Assembly (NCBI GenBank): GCA_905397405.1
Contig: CAJPVJ010000305.1
Span: 1-28,733 of the forward strand
Length of the DNA stretch: 28,733 nt
From: Oppiella nova
Lineage: Eukaryota > Arthropoda > Arachnida > Sarcoptiformes > Oppiidae
Direction of reading: 5' to 3'
The position numbers and the translations under genes are program-made. The notes below the pieces were generated by a model. That model saw only the letters and a list, made by a program, of their open reading frames with translations, had not been told where the DNA came from and ran no database searches. Below are positions 1 to 10,118 of this stretch, in pieces. How positions within the stretch are numbered: position 1 is the stretch's first letter; every line of letters begins with the position of its first letter.

Positions 1-526
1 CCTTCCCTCTCACTATCCTCTCACTGCCATATATTTAGTGCTATTTTTGTTTGCAAACCATCTTCTGGTATATTTCACAACCAGAAACTAATGTATTCAT
101 GCATTCAATGTGTGCTTCACTTTTATATTAACTATTTCTTAACTAACATAATATCAATTTAAATAATAATATCACTCTTCAAACAAGTATTATATTTGAT
201 GGTAAGGTATGCATGACTTGAGGACAAAATGAAACTAATTTTTGTGTCTATAATCTATTTTATATGCAAATGAATGAATGGAAAGCATTTGGTTTTACTT
301 GAAATTAATGTTAAATAGGAATCAAAGCATTTAAATTGAATGCATTTAATAAAACCAAATGATTTCATATAAAATAACAAGATAATTATATTTATTTCGC
401 TATTATATACGGCAGTTGCGACTAAACCTCATACTTTTAATAAATATAATTAATATGTTAGTATGAGTTTTGGCCGGAAATGAAATCATATTTAAGACTT
501 TTACGTGATTTATATATAAAAGTTGT
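1..526. repeat. Left arm of a ~526-bp inverted repeat
   Basis: This stretch is the near-perfect reverse complement of 3446-3971, with scattered substitutions and small indels. The inner boundary is sharp: GTTGT at 522-526 pairs with ACAAC at 3446-3450, and homology stops there. The outer end coincides with the window edge, so the arm may continue to the left. No transposase or other element protein is visible between the arms. It could be a foldback-type element, an inverted segmental duplication, or the long terminal repeat of a nonautonomous DNA element; the sequence does not decide. Confidence 0.93.
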
Positions 527-695
527 AAGGCGTACTGACACGTGCCCGTGTAGTCTGAGTAGGACTCGTCGGGAATGGTAGTCGGCTGTGAATTTACGTC
601 ACACGTGAGAGGCTCTCCATTCTGTGTGGAGCAGCACTCTATGTGTTGCATACCACCGCACATGGCGTTCAAACCCGGACACTGTTTGCTATTAT
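403..695 (-). CDS. Cysteine-rich (knottin-like) terminal exon, hypothetical
   Basis: On the minus strand a weak acceptor (TTGGCAG, ending at 696) opens a frame that runs to a TAA at 403-405. The first part encodes six cysteines between about 538 and 680, in the order C-x6-C-x7-CC-x9-C-x20-C, starting KQCPGLNAMC and ending YTGTCQYA. This order with a vicinal pair matches the inhibitor cystine knot arrangement found in arthropod secreted peptides (protease inhibitors, antimicrobial peptides, neuropeptides, toxin-like peptides). No signal peptide exon was identified; it would lie further right on the minus strand. The last ~40 codons fall inside the inverted-repeat arm and look like ordinary AT-rich sequence, so the cysteine core may be the only real coding part. 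Family membership is inferred from cysteine spacing alone. Confidence 0.4.
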
Positions 696-702
696 CTGCC
701 AA

Positions 703-1961
703 TTATTACAATTAGTTAATTAATAATATTATATTTTTAAAATTATTATATTTTAATATTTCAATTTACCAAACATAGAAATTGTGTACAATAAGCAAAT
801 TATAATAAATTTATTCATTTTAAAATAGATTTTATCCTTGTTTTATAAGTATAATAATAATACTAAATTAAAAATATATTTTACTTGTTATAGAACTTAA
901 ATGATCAAGAATCTTGTGAGAAAGGAACATTTTCTATAAAAATAGTCAATTCATTAATTAAGATGCTAACTCATTTAAATTTTATTTAATTTAAAGAAAA
1001 AAATTTTGGGAATTATTGCATTTATTTAATGTATCGATATTTTAATAATTAAATAAGTTTGACAATTACAAATATTACTAATAATGTTTATTTGAGTAAT
1101 TATAATAATATTCTTTCATGAATATTTGATATTTTAAATTAATTTTAATATTACAGTATTTAAATTTTACAATATTAAATAGAAATTGTTCAATTATTTT
1201 CGCAATTTATTTTAAATCAAAATAAAATATTTAATTAACTGTGTAGTCATATAAAAATTAAATGACAAGCTATTAATTGTTTTGCGTAATATAAAAAACT
1301 TATTTAAATCCTATGTTATACCCATAAACTTTAACCAATTCATAGTCCAATACAACATTTGTAATCTTATTATAATGAATTATGTCTTTTATACAAAATT
1401 ACATTGAAATGATACCAACATTACTTTTATAATACTGTATTAACATTATTTCATTAATATTAGCAAAATTAAATGATTATCTAATACTGTATAATAAAAA
1501 ACAAATTTCTGAATACATTTATGATTATTTAGTCCTTTATATTAACATCATTACATAATACTTTACTTTATATCAGATTGTATGTACAATATTGAGAGAA
1601 AACAATTTTTTCTTTTTGTTCATTTCAATCCATTTATTGAAGTGATGTATCATTTATTTTGCGCTTTTATACCATTTTCTTGGTATTGGATTCATTCGTT
1701 AGATTCAGTGTTTGCCTAAAAAACGAGAAAATAATTTATTTCAAATGTTTGAAAACCAATCAATCATTTGATATGTCATTCAAATTGTCTAAAAATGAGA
1801 TATGAAGTGAAGTTAAGGCAAAAGGAGTGAACATAAAAAATAGACTCAAAATACAGTACAAAATATTCACACTATTGCTCTGTTTTCTTGCATTTTCTTT
1901 TAAATTTTTGAGTTCGTGTATTGACTTAAATATCATAAACGCATATCAAAAGTGGTGTCTT
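703..1961. other. AT-rich noncoding stretch
   Basis: Extremely A+T-rich sequence with many short poly-A and poly-T runs and no open frame of note on either strand. If the cysteine-rich exon at 403-695 is real, this may be its intron, but I could not identify a matching upstream exon or donor. Confidence 0.6.
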
Positions 1962-2126
1962 CGCTGACAACAAAATATACACTGTTTTGTCGCTTATGTT
2001 TCGATAATTTTATTTATTTAATTATATAATACATACCAAAAATAGTTTTCGTTTAATTGGTTTTTTGTTTTGAGTGAAATTTATTATATCAATAGTTTAG
2101 TGTTAAAAATTATCAAAGATATAAAT

Positions 2127-2128
<2 letters not shown>

Positions 2129-2162
<34 letters not shown>
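2129..2162. repeat. (CT)17 microsatellite
   Basis: Uninterrupted CT array inside tandem unit 1, followed by a short interrupted tail. Confidence 0.98.
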
Positions 2163-2163
<1 letters not shown>

Positions 2164-2659
2164 ACCTCTCTCTAACATAGAGTTGATTAGATTTTACAGT
2201 TGTTTCGGTGTTGACTTTAAACATAAAAATAATTCATTTATTTCATTGTTTCAAACATTAGAGTCTCGCAACAAATGGAGTGAAGGAATGACAGAAAGAG
2301 ATGTAGAGATGTTATAGTCTATAGATATAAGTGATGCGAACGGAGAGAGCAATTGAATGTTGATTTCGAAAGAGATATTTATCTCAAGAATGAGAGAGTG
2401 ATTGTGTTGTTCAGCAATAACTATGTCCTTTGTATGACCCTTTGACTAGTGCACCGGTAGCTCATTTAGTTAATTAGTTGTGTGTACAGACATTTTTGGA
2501 CGCTGACAACAAAATATACACTGTTTTGTCGCTTATGTTTCGATAATTTTATTTATTTAATTATATAATACATACCAAAAATAGTTTTCGTTTAATTGGT
2601 TTTTTGTTTTGAGTGAAATTTATTATAGTTTAGTGTTAAAAATTATCAAAGATATAAAT

Positions 2660-2661
<2 letters not shown>

Positions 2662-2690
<29 letters not shown>
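2662..2690. repeat. (CT)n microsatellite, 29 bp
   Basis: Equivalent array in tandem unit 2, shorter than in unit 1. Confidence 0.98.
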
Positions 2691-2692
<2 letters not shown>

Positions 2693-3145
2693 AATAGAGT
2701 TGATTAGATTTTACAGTTGTTTCGGTGTTGACTTTAAACATAAAAATAATTCATTTATTTCATTGTTTCAAACATTAGAGTCGAGCAACAAATGGAGTGA
2801 AGGAATGGCAGAAAGAGATGCAGAGATGTTATAGTCTATAGATATAAGTGATGCGAACGGAGAGAGCAATTGAATGTTGATTTCGAAACAGATATTTATC
2901 TCAAGAATGAGAGAGTGATTGTGTTGTTCAGCAATAACTATGTCCTTTGTATGACCCTTTGACTAGTGCACCGGTAGCTCATTTAGTTAATTAGTTGTGT
3001 GTACAGACATTTTTGGCCTAATAAAGGGCATCTCGAATGCAGAATCGTATTTATAATATAAATGTCAGTTGCCTTTCAGTGCCTTAAAGTGTATTACAGT
3101 TAAGTCTTGTCTAATAACAAGAATAGGAATATAAGAGTGCATTGA

Positions 3146-3514
3146 ATGAAGTGCTCTGTGTTTCAGACATTCATTGCGAGCCGTATATTGCGATACAAGT
3201 CTTCAGGCGTACCACACATTCAATTGCATTGGACTTACATTTTGATGTATTTCTGTATTAGTCCGCAGAGAATAACACATTTCAGTGGCTATGGCTTCGG
3301 CACTGACTTTAATTGCGGACAATCACTGAATGGGTCCACAAATCAGGAAATTGTGTGCTTTTCGATGAATGCATCGCTAAAACTCACACAACATATCACA
3401 CTATTTCTTATGATTCTTCTCTCATCTCTTATACCCTTTTTTGTCACAACTTTTATATATAAATCACGTAAAAGTCTTAAATATGATTTCATTTCCGGCC
3501 AAAACTCATACTAA
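3146..3514 (+). CDS. Orphan 122-codon ORF with one hydrophobic segment
   Basis: An ATG-started frame of 122 codons, not recognised. It contains a Cys/Asn-rich stretch (GTDFNCGQSLNGSTNQEIVC) followed by a strongly hydrophobic run (FLMILLSSLIPFF) and a basic tail, so it could encode a one-pass membrane or signal-anchored peptide. A GTTTCAG at 3160-3166 could also be a splice acceptor, which would make this an internal or terminal exon rather than a whole gene. The last ~22 codons lie within the right arm of the inverted repeat. They use a different frame from the minus-strand cysteine-rich exon in the left arm, so the C-terminus was probably acquired by the rearrangement. Coding status is doubtful. 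Confidence 0.2.
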   Translation: MKCSVFQTFIASRILRYKSSGVPHIQLHWTYILMYFCISPQRITHFSGYGFGTDFNCGQSLNGSTNQEIVCFSMNASLKLTQHITLFLMILLSSLIPFFVTTFIYKSRKSLKYDFISGQNSY

Positions 3515-3971
3515 CATATTAATTATATTTATTAAAAGTATGAGGTTTAGTCGCAACTGCCGTATATAATAGAAAAATAAATATAATTATCTTGTTATTT
3601 TATATGAAATCATTTGGTTTTATTAAATGCATTCAATTTAAATGCTTTGATTCCTATTTAACTTGAATTTCAAGTAAAACCAAATGCTTTCCATTCATTA
3701 ATTTGCATATAAAATAGATTATAGACATAAAAATTAGTTTCATTTTGTCCTCAAGTCATGCATACCTTACCATCAAATGTAATACTTGTTTGAAGAGTGA
3801 TATTATTATTTAAATTGATATTATGTTAGTTAAGAAATAGTTATTATAAAAGTGAAGCACACATTGAATGCATGAATACATTAGTTTCTGGTTGTGAAAT
3901 ATACCAGAAGATGGTTTGCAAACAAAAATAGCACTAAATATATGGCAGTGAGAGGATAGTGAGAGGGAAGG
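3446..3971. repeat. Right arm of a ~526-bp inverted repeat
   Basis: Reverse complement of 1-526. The outer end reads GAGAGGGAAGG, mirroring CCTTCCCTCTC at the window start. The sequence continues GAAGGGATG beyond the known extent, so the true outer boundary cannot be judged without the flank on the left side. Confidence 0.93.
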
Positions 3972-4859
3972 GAAGGGATGTTCAGACACTTGAACGCTAT
4001 GTTTATCTAATTTGCCGGCGGATCAGACGTAAGGTATTTGATAAAAACACATTGAATTACCGTTTCGTTTCTAATTCACAGTCAAACGTACAATAAGTTT
4101 TTTGATACAATTTATGGTTAGTTTATGAAATAATTTGTTGTATGAAATATACATTTATTGAGTAAAACTTATGCTTTTATTACAAATGATATGTAACACA
4201 ACATACTGTATATATTGAAGTGTATTATGTAGTATTAGGAAATATAGATAATTCAGCAATGTGTTTTCTCAAATCATTGTGTTAACTTTGTTACTGTGAA
4301 CTCTAACACGATTTTTCTTAAAAGAAAAATATTTATACTCTTAAGAGAAAACATTTTATACGTATATTTCATGATCAGAGTGACAGTCAAGCGCTGCCAA
4401 CAAAATGCAATACATTTTATAACTGTTTCTTATTGTATACACGTTTACGTCATTTTTCACTCTACTGTTCAGTATTTTTTGTTAATTTTTTCGTTTGTGT
4501 GTTCAGTTATAATCCTTTATAACTAATACGTATAAGCATTAATTCTTATATAATATACTAATCTATGAAATATATGACACATTAATTCTTGTTACAACAT
4601 ATTGTTTCCCTAATACTTAACTAATGATAAAGTTGAGGCAATTATCAGTTAATCTTTTTAAGAATATTCTGGACATGGATTAGACCCAAAACATAGTGTA
4701 AATCACATATTGATGTATTGTGTACTATAATATTCATTGAGATTATGGGTCCACAAACCAGTGGACATCAGCTGTGATACCATTTCATCTAAATATTGGC
4801 CATACATTTGGATGTTTTGAGTGAATGGTATTCGTTTCGGTGATCAATCTTTATTACAC
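3972..4859. other. Intergenic, no supported gene
   Basis: AT-rich sequence with only short, compositionally random frames (for example a 76-codon frame at 4296-4526 rich in Phe, Ile and Tyr). I see no splice-flanked exon, RNA gene or repeat here. Confidence 0.5.
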
Positions 4860-4875
4860 GAGAGAGAGAGAGAGA

Positions 4876-4907
<32 letters not shown>
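4860..4907. repeat. (GA)n microsatellite with one T interruption, 48 bp
   Basis: GA array broken once at 4881 by a T. Confidence 0.98.
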
Positions 4908-5165
4908 CTGTGACTTTTTAGGGCTCTCTGAGTAACGGGTCTGTGAGGCCTGTAATATGATTCAGACCTGGATGATATATCAGCGAAATGGATGAACGCG
5001 TCTTTGAATACAAATCCAATAATAGCGTGCATTGAAGGCATTGACGGCATTGTGTCTGTTATACTCGTATTGACCGGCAATCGGGTGCAGAAGGCATGGA
5101 GAGACCCACAGCCAGAAGCCAAGCCTTGGCATCAATTTATTTTGATTTGGTCGACGTTTTTACAT
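4908..5165. other. GC-richer island between two GA/CT arrays, possible unidentified exon
   Basis: This segment is clearly less AT-rich than its surroundings and is open in two directions. On the plus strand an ATG at 4992 begins MNASLNTNPIIACIEG and continues through GNRVQKAWRDPQPEAKPW. On the minus strand a frame covers most of the island and reads through FKDAFIHFADISS. Neither matches a family I recognise, and in both strands the longer frame is extended by the flanking microsatellites (SLSLSL tails). It could be an untranslated first exon or promoter region of the sarcoglycan gene about 1.7 kb downstream, a lone coding exon, or chance. Confidence 0.2.
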
Positions 5166-5282
5166 ACACTCTATTCTTCACTTATTTTTATATCTCTCTT
5201 TCCAATAATATTTTGGCTCAAAAAACTGTTTTCAGACATAATATTTCACTCAATTTTATTTTTTATTTTTTTCTCTCCTCAT

Positions 5283-5285
<3 letters not shown>

Positions 5286-5323
<38 letters not shown>
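5286..5323. repeat. (CT)n microsatellite, 38 bp
   Basis: Uninterrupted CT array. Confidence 0.98.
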
Positions 5324-5325
<2 letters not shown>

Positions 5326-6832
5326 AATGCATTTCATATGAATATTGAATGCATTGTCGATGTATTGCTTAAAACTATACTCCGATAACTCTTTGCTCAT
5401 AACATTTAAATCTGAATAAAGTGTAGAATAAGTTAAACAGTTTTATATAGTTTTTACTCGTGTTTCAATATATTACTGTACATAATACATCTGGATAAAG
5501 TAATTTGTTGTTTTATATTTCACGTCTTTATCTCTAAAATCTAATAGGATTTCCATGTTTTGACAATTCAAACGAAGCCATCAGTGAGTTAGCGATCAAA
5601 TAAAAGCTATTAGCCTTTCATACCATTTATATAATATACCGCATAATCTAAGAGCACATTCCCACTAAATACCAGTGCCATACGCTTATGCATTATGAAT
5701 GATGAGCTTATATTCGCGTAACATATCATAAAATAGGCTATTCATATGAGTTGTACACAACGGTCGGTGCTCTCAACTCGGAATCTACACAAAACTGTTA
5801 TATAATTACTCCCTTTATATGTTATGCTATTTGTTTTGAGCCGCCGATGCCTTCGGAATACTAGAGTTGCCTAAAGTTTGCACTTAAATACAAACAAAGA
5901 CATCAATTGGCTGTTTATGATGTCAATTGCGGCTTAAAAATAGCATTTTAGGCACTTTTCCTCATTTTTTAAATTTTGATAACCAATGAAACGCAAGAAA
6001 ACTTCTCAATATTTATTAAAATTCGTCTCAAAAAACCAAATCCCAAAACATACTCAATATTCTGGTGCTTAGTGTTTAGTCATCTCTTCTAATGATTTAT
6101 AAGTTATTCTGTAAAATAACATGAAATTTAAACAAAACTTATTATTCTGTACTCTATTTATGTATTGACGCAAAGTTGCGATTAAATACATGTTTTTATG
6201 GATTTATGCGAACGTTTTATTAATAATTTAATGGTACCAAGAAATTATATGTAAAAAACTTAACAATAATGTGGCCGTAAATGAGATGAGAATTCCATAA
6301 CATGTTTGGGAAAAGTAGTGTATTTTCATCGCCAAAACAAACTTATAGCCGAGACCTAAGTTAGTGTTAAACAGCACTTTGTTTGACTCAATGATGCACT
6401 GAATGAAATGTTTCCGTTGGGTTCTCTCACACGAGTTGTTTGTGCCCTTAAAATATTGTTTTGTGTTCCTTGAGACAGATTTACTCCGGGCTTCAGCGCC
6501 TGTATTAAATGAATGCCATTTCTCCAGTAATAACTATGTCTTATGACTTGTTTGGGTCATCACATCTCATGAATCGGTTCAATAAATCTTATAAATTAGT
6601 TTTCATACGTCTATTGCCGGGCTATAGTGGTGAAGGGTTGACTAAATCTCCAGCGTAGGCACACAATCCCCTATCATCCACTTCCCCAATGTCTGTCGGC
6701 GAGCCACTACATACTGTACGCTACATACACTTCATATGCCATTTCCCATCCGAGAAATTCCGTTAATTTATGCCATAGTTTTAGTGCGAAAAACAAGTAT
6801 TTTATAGTTTTTGTGTCACTTTATTCTTGCAG
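5324..6832. other. Upstream region or 5' UTR intron of the sarcoglycan gene
   Basis: No supported coding exon. The coding start at 6853 is preceded by a good splice acceptor (TTCTTGCAG ending at 6832), so at least one noncoding 5' exon and the promoter must lie here or further left. A less AT-rich patch around 6600-6720 is a candidate for the untranslated exon or promoter, but I cannot place a transcription start. Confidence 0.5.
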
Positions 6833-6852
6833 TTCATAAATCATAGAAAGCG

Positions 6853-7111
6853 ATGGCGAAGAAGAAGAAGTCGATCGCCAAACCATCGGTCGAGCGAACA
6901 GAACACACAAATAATTACTGGAAATGTCTTCTCAATAGGACTGACACCCCATTCAATGGAGAAGCGCTGAAACACGAGTGCAGAATAGGAATATACGGCT
7001 GGAGAAAGAAATTCCTATACATTTTAATCATATTAATTGCAGCGCTGGTGGTACTCAACGCCGCGCTAACTCTTTGGATCATATCTGTACTCAATTTCTC
7101 TATGGTATTAC

Positions 7112-7152
<41 letters not shown>

Positions 7153-7263
7153 GCTTTCTAAAATACATAAATATTAATTGCATTAAAGAAACTTTTCGTT
7201 GAAACTTATTAATTATATCATAGGAATGTGTTATGTATTTCTCATACATACTTATAATATGAT

Positions 7264-7297
<34 letters not shown>

Positions 7298-9031
7298 TTT
7301 TGCAATTAATAATAATTTCATAAATTTATTATTCACAAGCATTTTGAATTAAATCTAATGTTTTATATATTCTGCTGTTTTTGTACCACTAGAATGGTTT
7401 GGCAAATATGAGGGTAGACTCGGATGGCCTGACACTCAATGGCAACGCATTCATTGACGACCATTTATTTGCCACTTCTATCAGCTCTAGAAAAGTATTG
7501 AATTTCATATTAAAATGCATACAAAAAATTAATGATTCTTTCGCTGAAATAAAGTTTTCTCTTAATTAATGTGTTTCTTCATTTAGAAAATAATAGTTTC
7601 TTATATTGTCTTTTAAATTAAATTAATGTCTCATTTTTACCCCAAAGACAGATAATTTTTCTAATAAAATGTGATAAAAATTAATTAACATTTTTCATTA
7701 TTTATAAGTTTTTTGTGAACTAATTATCGCACAAGAAATAATGAGATCGTGTTTTATATAAAATTAAATCTGAGAAAGTTTTTATTTCACACACATTATT
7801 TTTTAAAATATTTTCTATTTGCCAGTATATCAGTCAATTATTAGTTTAATTGTTTGATAGCAACAAATTCAGACATATTTTCACTCAATTCATCTCAACA
7901 GAAAATTAGGGCATTAATTATCTGTCGATAAGGAGTCCCAGTTTGTGTGACATTCACTCATTGCAAACACTCTTAATAAAAATGATGAGATAATTATCGT
8001 TATGTTTCACAATGAATTCAAACGTAATCTCCGATTGACTTTTTAAATAGATATTGAAATGTGAAAACTGATAACTTCATGAATTCATTGAACTTTTAGG
8101 ACCAGTCATTGAGACTGATATCTGAGGACAACATAACTTTAATCGCCAGAAGCAGTAGTGATGGAAAGGTTGCCAATAAAATATCGATCGGAAACTCGAG
8201 ATTGCGGGCCATATCTAATGACTTCCGTATTAATGGCAGAGACGGGAGGCTATTGTTTGGCGTTAATGAGGACAAAGTGACCGTCGCTACCGACACACTG
8301 CAAGTGGACAGTAGGTGTTGTCCCACTAATTTAATTCACATAAAAACTTTTATATCTCAATATTCTGTATTAAAAAGGAATTTTTATTTTTACCAAAATA
8401 ATGCCACATTGAGGCATAACATTAGTTTTAATAAGTTTTGTTTATTTGCGACAATTTAATTAATGACTAAATGTTTGAAAACAACATTTGATTTGAACCC
8501 AGACTTAAGCGGATTGCGATTCTCGCGGTCCATTCAGACGCCGCTAATACAGGCTATGGGACACTCAGACCTCAAACTAATATCACCGGAACGTCGGGTC
8601 AGTCTCTTAGCGCCAATCAGTATCGCAATGGAGTCACGACTGGGAGATGTGTCGGCCATAAGTCTTAAAGATTTACGACTGAAGTCAAAACAGGGAAAAG
8701 TATGTTTATTATTGGAAAGGCATTTACATTAACATTAGAGACACACATATGTATCTCATGTGTGATCTGCAAAAACAACTCCTAATACCGTAATTCACTC
8801 TATTTTTGTGCAAACTTTTAGATAACGTTAGAGTCGAAAGATATACAGTTCAGAAATCTTCATCTGGCAATACCTACACAAACAGCTCGACACCAGTTCT
8901 CCTCAAATGTGTACCAACTATGCGTTTGTGCCGATAGTGGAAAGGTATTCACTGCACCGGCAGATAAAGTTTGCGCCGCAAACGAAACTATTTGCGGCCC
9001 AAAGCATACGTACAAAACAATTATCTCCTGA
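6853..9031 (+). CDS. Scgdelta: Delta/gamma-type sarcoglycan (complete, 5 coding exons, 323 aa)
   Basis: A type II membrane glycoprotein of the sarcoglycan complex, which links to dystrophin at the muscle membrane. Coding exons: 6853-7104, 7393-7494, 8100-8310, 8503-8699 and 8822-9031. All junctions are GT-AG and the frame is kept throughout. Residues 1-47 form a lysine-rich cytoplasmic tail. YGWRK (48-52) precedes the single helix at about 54-79, as in vertebrate gamma, delta and zeta members. An NFS glycosylation site (81) follows. The ectodomain is the family's beta-rich repeat region, with SIQTP and LRLKSKQGK matching conserved stretches. Cysteines at 288, 290, 305 and 312 reproduce the C-terminal CVC...C...C cluster, and NET at 308 is a sequon. 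The length is somewhat above the ~290 residues of vertebrate members. The arthropod gene predates the vertebrate gamma/delta/zeta split, so the symbol follows fly usage. ATG 6853 lies 21 bases after an acceptor, implying a noncoding first exon. Confidence 0.95.
7114..7148. repeat. (CT)n microsatellite in sarcoglycan intron 1
   Basis: 35-bp array starting only nine bases after the exon 1 donor (GTATTA). The bases between read TTACAG, so the array immediately follows an acceptor-like AG. Confidence 0.98.
7266..7294. repeat. (CT)n microsatellite, second in sarcoglycan intron 1
   Basis: 29-bp array. Together with the first it makes up more than a fifth of this 288-bp intron. Confidence 0.98.
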
Positions 9032-9091
9032 TTATACAGTTTAATGCCTTAAGTGATTAAAAATGTCTCTCTTTTTCTTATTGTTGTTTTG

Positions 9092-9100
9092 CTCTCTCTC

Positions 9101-9133
<33 letters not shown>
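9092..9133. repeat. (CT)n microsatellite in sarcoglycan 3' UTR
   Basis: CT array with an interruption (CTATGT) near its start. It lies between the two blocks that recur inverted at 9979-10100. Confidence 0.97.
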
Positions 9134-9135
<2 letters not shown>

Positions 9136-9522
9136 ATCCAAATACTTGTTATTTAAGTTTTTGACTTCCATTGGACTCCACTCTTATGCTGTGTTTCACT
9201 CAACCCTTCATTCAATTCACTGATTCACTCCTCCCTAACACTTCTTTTACTGTTAATATGATTTGTTTTCATGAATTTTTCTATTCAAAGGAATTTTATT
9301 TGTTTTGTTATTCACTCCACACTTATTAAAAGTCGATATATTTTTATCAAACAAAACGATTTCGATATAATTATTACCTTTAATTTATCGATAATTGCCG
9401 GGAAGGCATGTATGCGAATATTGTTCATATCAATTGTATTGGAAAAGTGTCGACAAAATACTCTCTACAACCTAATACTGTATTATAATATGTAGTGGAA
9501 ATCAATTTGTAATGAAATTCTC

Positions 9523-9528
9523 AATAAA
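9523..9528 (+). terminator. Candidate polyadenylation signal of the sarcoglycan gene
   Basis: First canonical AATAAA downstream of the stop codon, about 490 bases into the presumed 3' UTR, followed by a T/G-rich stretch (ATTGTTGTAC). Assigned from motif and position only. Confidence 0.45.
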
Positions 9529-9943
9529 TTGTTGTACATCTAGTCATATAATGATTGTTTCATTTGATTCTGCATTTAATGAGTAATTTCTGCTGAATTC
9601 TTCACTTTGGATGACGACATGAAAAGTGAAACATTTATCGAGTATTGTCTGAATATCAAGTATTTTGTAAGTATCCATTTGTTTTATTATATTTTATATG
9701 TTTACTTTATATTTAATGCGAATTTATACTTTTTAATATAAAGTTATAAATAAATATAAATTCATTTATTTGTTATAATTTTATATTTATTTTAATAAAA
9801 TTGTAAAGTAAGTTATTATTATTATTTTTCATTTATATCTAATCAAATAAAGTCTAAGTTATAAAGGAGTTTTGATTTTAAATTTCAATTGTATTATGAC
9901 TTATAATTTATAAGTGTTTGTCTGGATATCTAATAATAGTTTA
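9529..9943. other. Intergenic AT-rich stretch
   Basis: No open frame, RNA gene or repeat of note. The centre (about 9700-9830) is almost entirely A and T. Confidence 0.5.
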
Positions 9944-9982
9944 GTGAGTGAGTGAGTGAGTGAGAGAGAGAGAGAGAGAGAG
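9944..9982. repeat. (GTGA)5 followed by (GA)n
   Basis: A GTGA tetranucleotide run passes directly into a GA array, which forms the left border of the inverted copy of the sarcoglycan 3' UTR. Confidence 0.96.
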
Positions 9983-10118
9983 ACATTTTTAATCACTTAA
10001 GGCATTAAACTGTATAATCAGGAGATAGTGAAACACAGCATAAGAGTGGAGTCCAATGGAAGTCAAAAACTTAAATAACAAGTATTTGGATGAAGAGAGA
10101 GAGAGAGAGAGAGAGAGA
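9979..10118 (-). repeat. Inverted, permuted copy of the sarcoglycan stop codon and 3' UTR
   Basis: Block A' (about 9979-10027) is the exact reverse complement of 9022-9071, which includes the TCCTGA stop context of the sarcoglycan gene. Block B' (10028 to about 10100) is the exact reverse complement of 9129-9199. In the source the order is A, CT array, B. Here, read on the minus strand, it is CT array, B, A, CT array, with B joined straight to A. That is a circular permutation of the source segment, opened inside its microsatellite and inserted inverted. Confidence 0.9.
10095..10118. repeat. (GA)n microsatellite, 24 bp
   Basis: Right-hand border array of the permuted inverted copy. Confidence 0.96.

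Larger units (their letters stand above)
1962..3016. repeat. Imperfect tandem duplication, 0.54-kb unit
   Basis: Unit 1 is 1962-2500 and unit 2 is 2501-3016. Both start CGCTGACAACAAAATATAC and end GTACAGACATTTTTGG. The units differ by a few substitutions (for example TCTCGCAAC versus TCGAGCAAC), a short deletion in unit 2 near 2627, and the length of an internal CT array (34 bp plus an interrupted tail versus 29 bp). Neither unit shows a convincing open frame. The divergence shows a real genomic duplication rather than an assembly overlap. Confidence 0.95.

Noticed and set aside
1-3971. Long inverted repeat as the ends of a Polinton or other large virus-like element
   Set aside because: The interior is under 3 kb and has no polymerase, integrase, capsid or protease reading frames, and the boundaries cannot be tested at the window edge.
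3331-4765. Shared words GGGTCCACAAATCAG and GGGTCCACAAACCAG at about 3331 and 4748
   Set aside because: Only about 15 bases with no extended similarity, consistent with chance.
5096-5341. ORFs ending in long Ser-Leu runs (also at 6978-7202, 7100-7342 and 24531-24746)
   Set aside because: Their length comes from translating CT/GA microsatellites, which have no stop in some frames. The remaining residues show no coding signal, and 6978-7202 and 7100-7342 overlap the sarcoglycan exon 1 or intron 1 in other frames.
8109-8732. Two separate small plus-strand genes at 8109-8459 and 8463-8732
   Set aside because: They are sarcoglycan exons 3 and 4 read through into introns. The GT-AG boundaries restore one frame and match the family.
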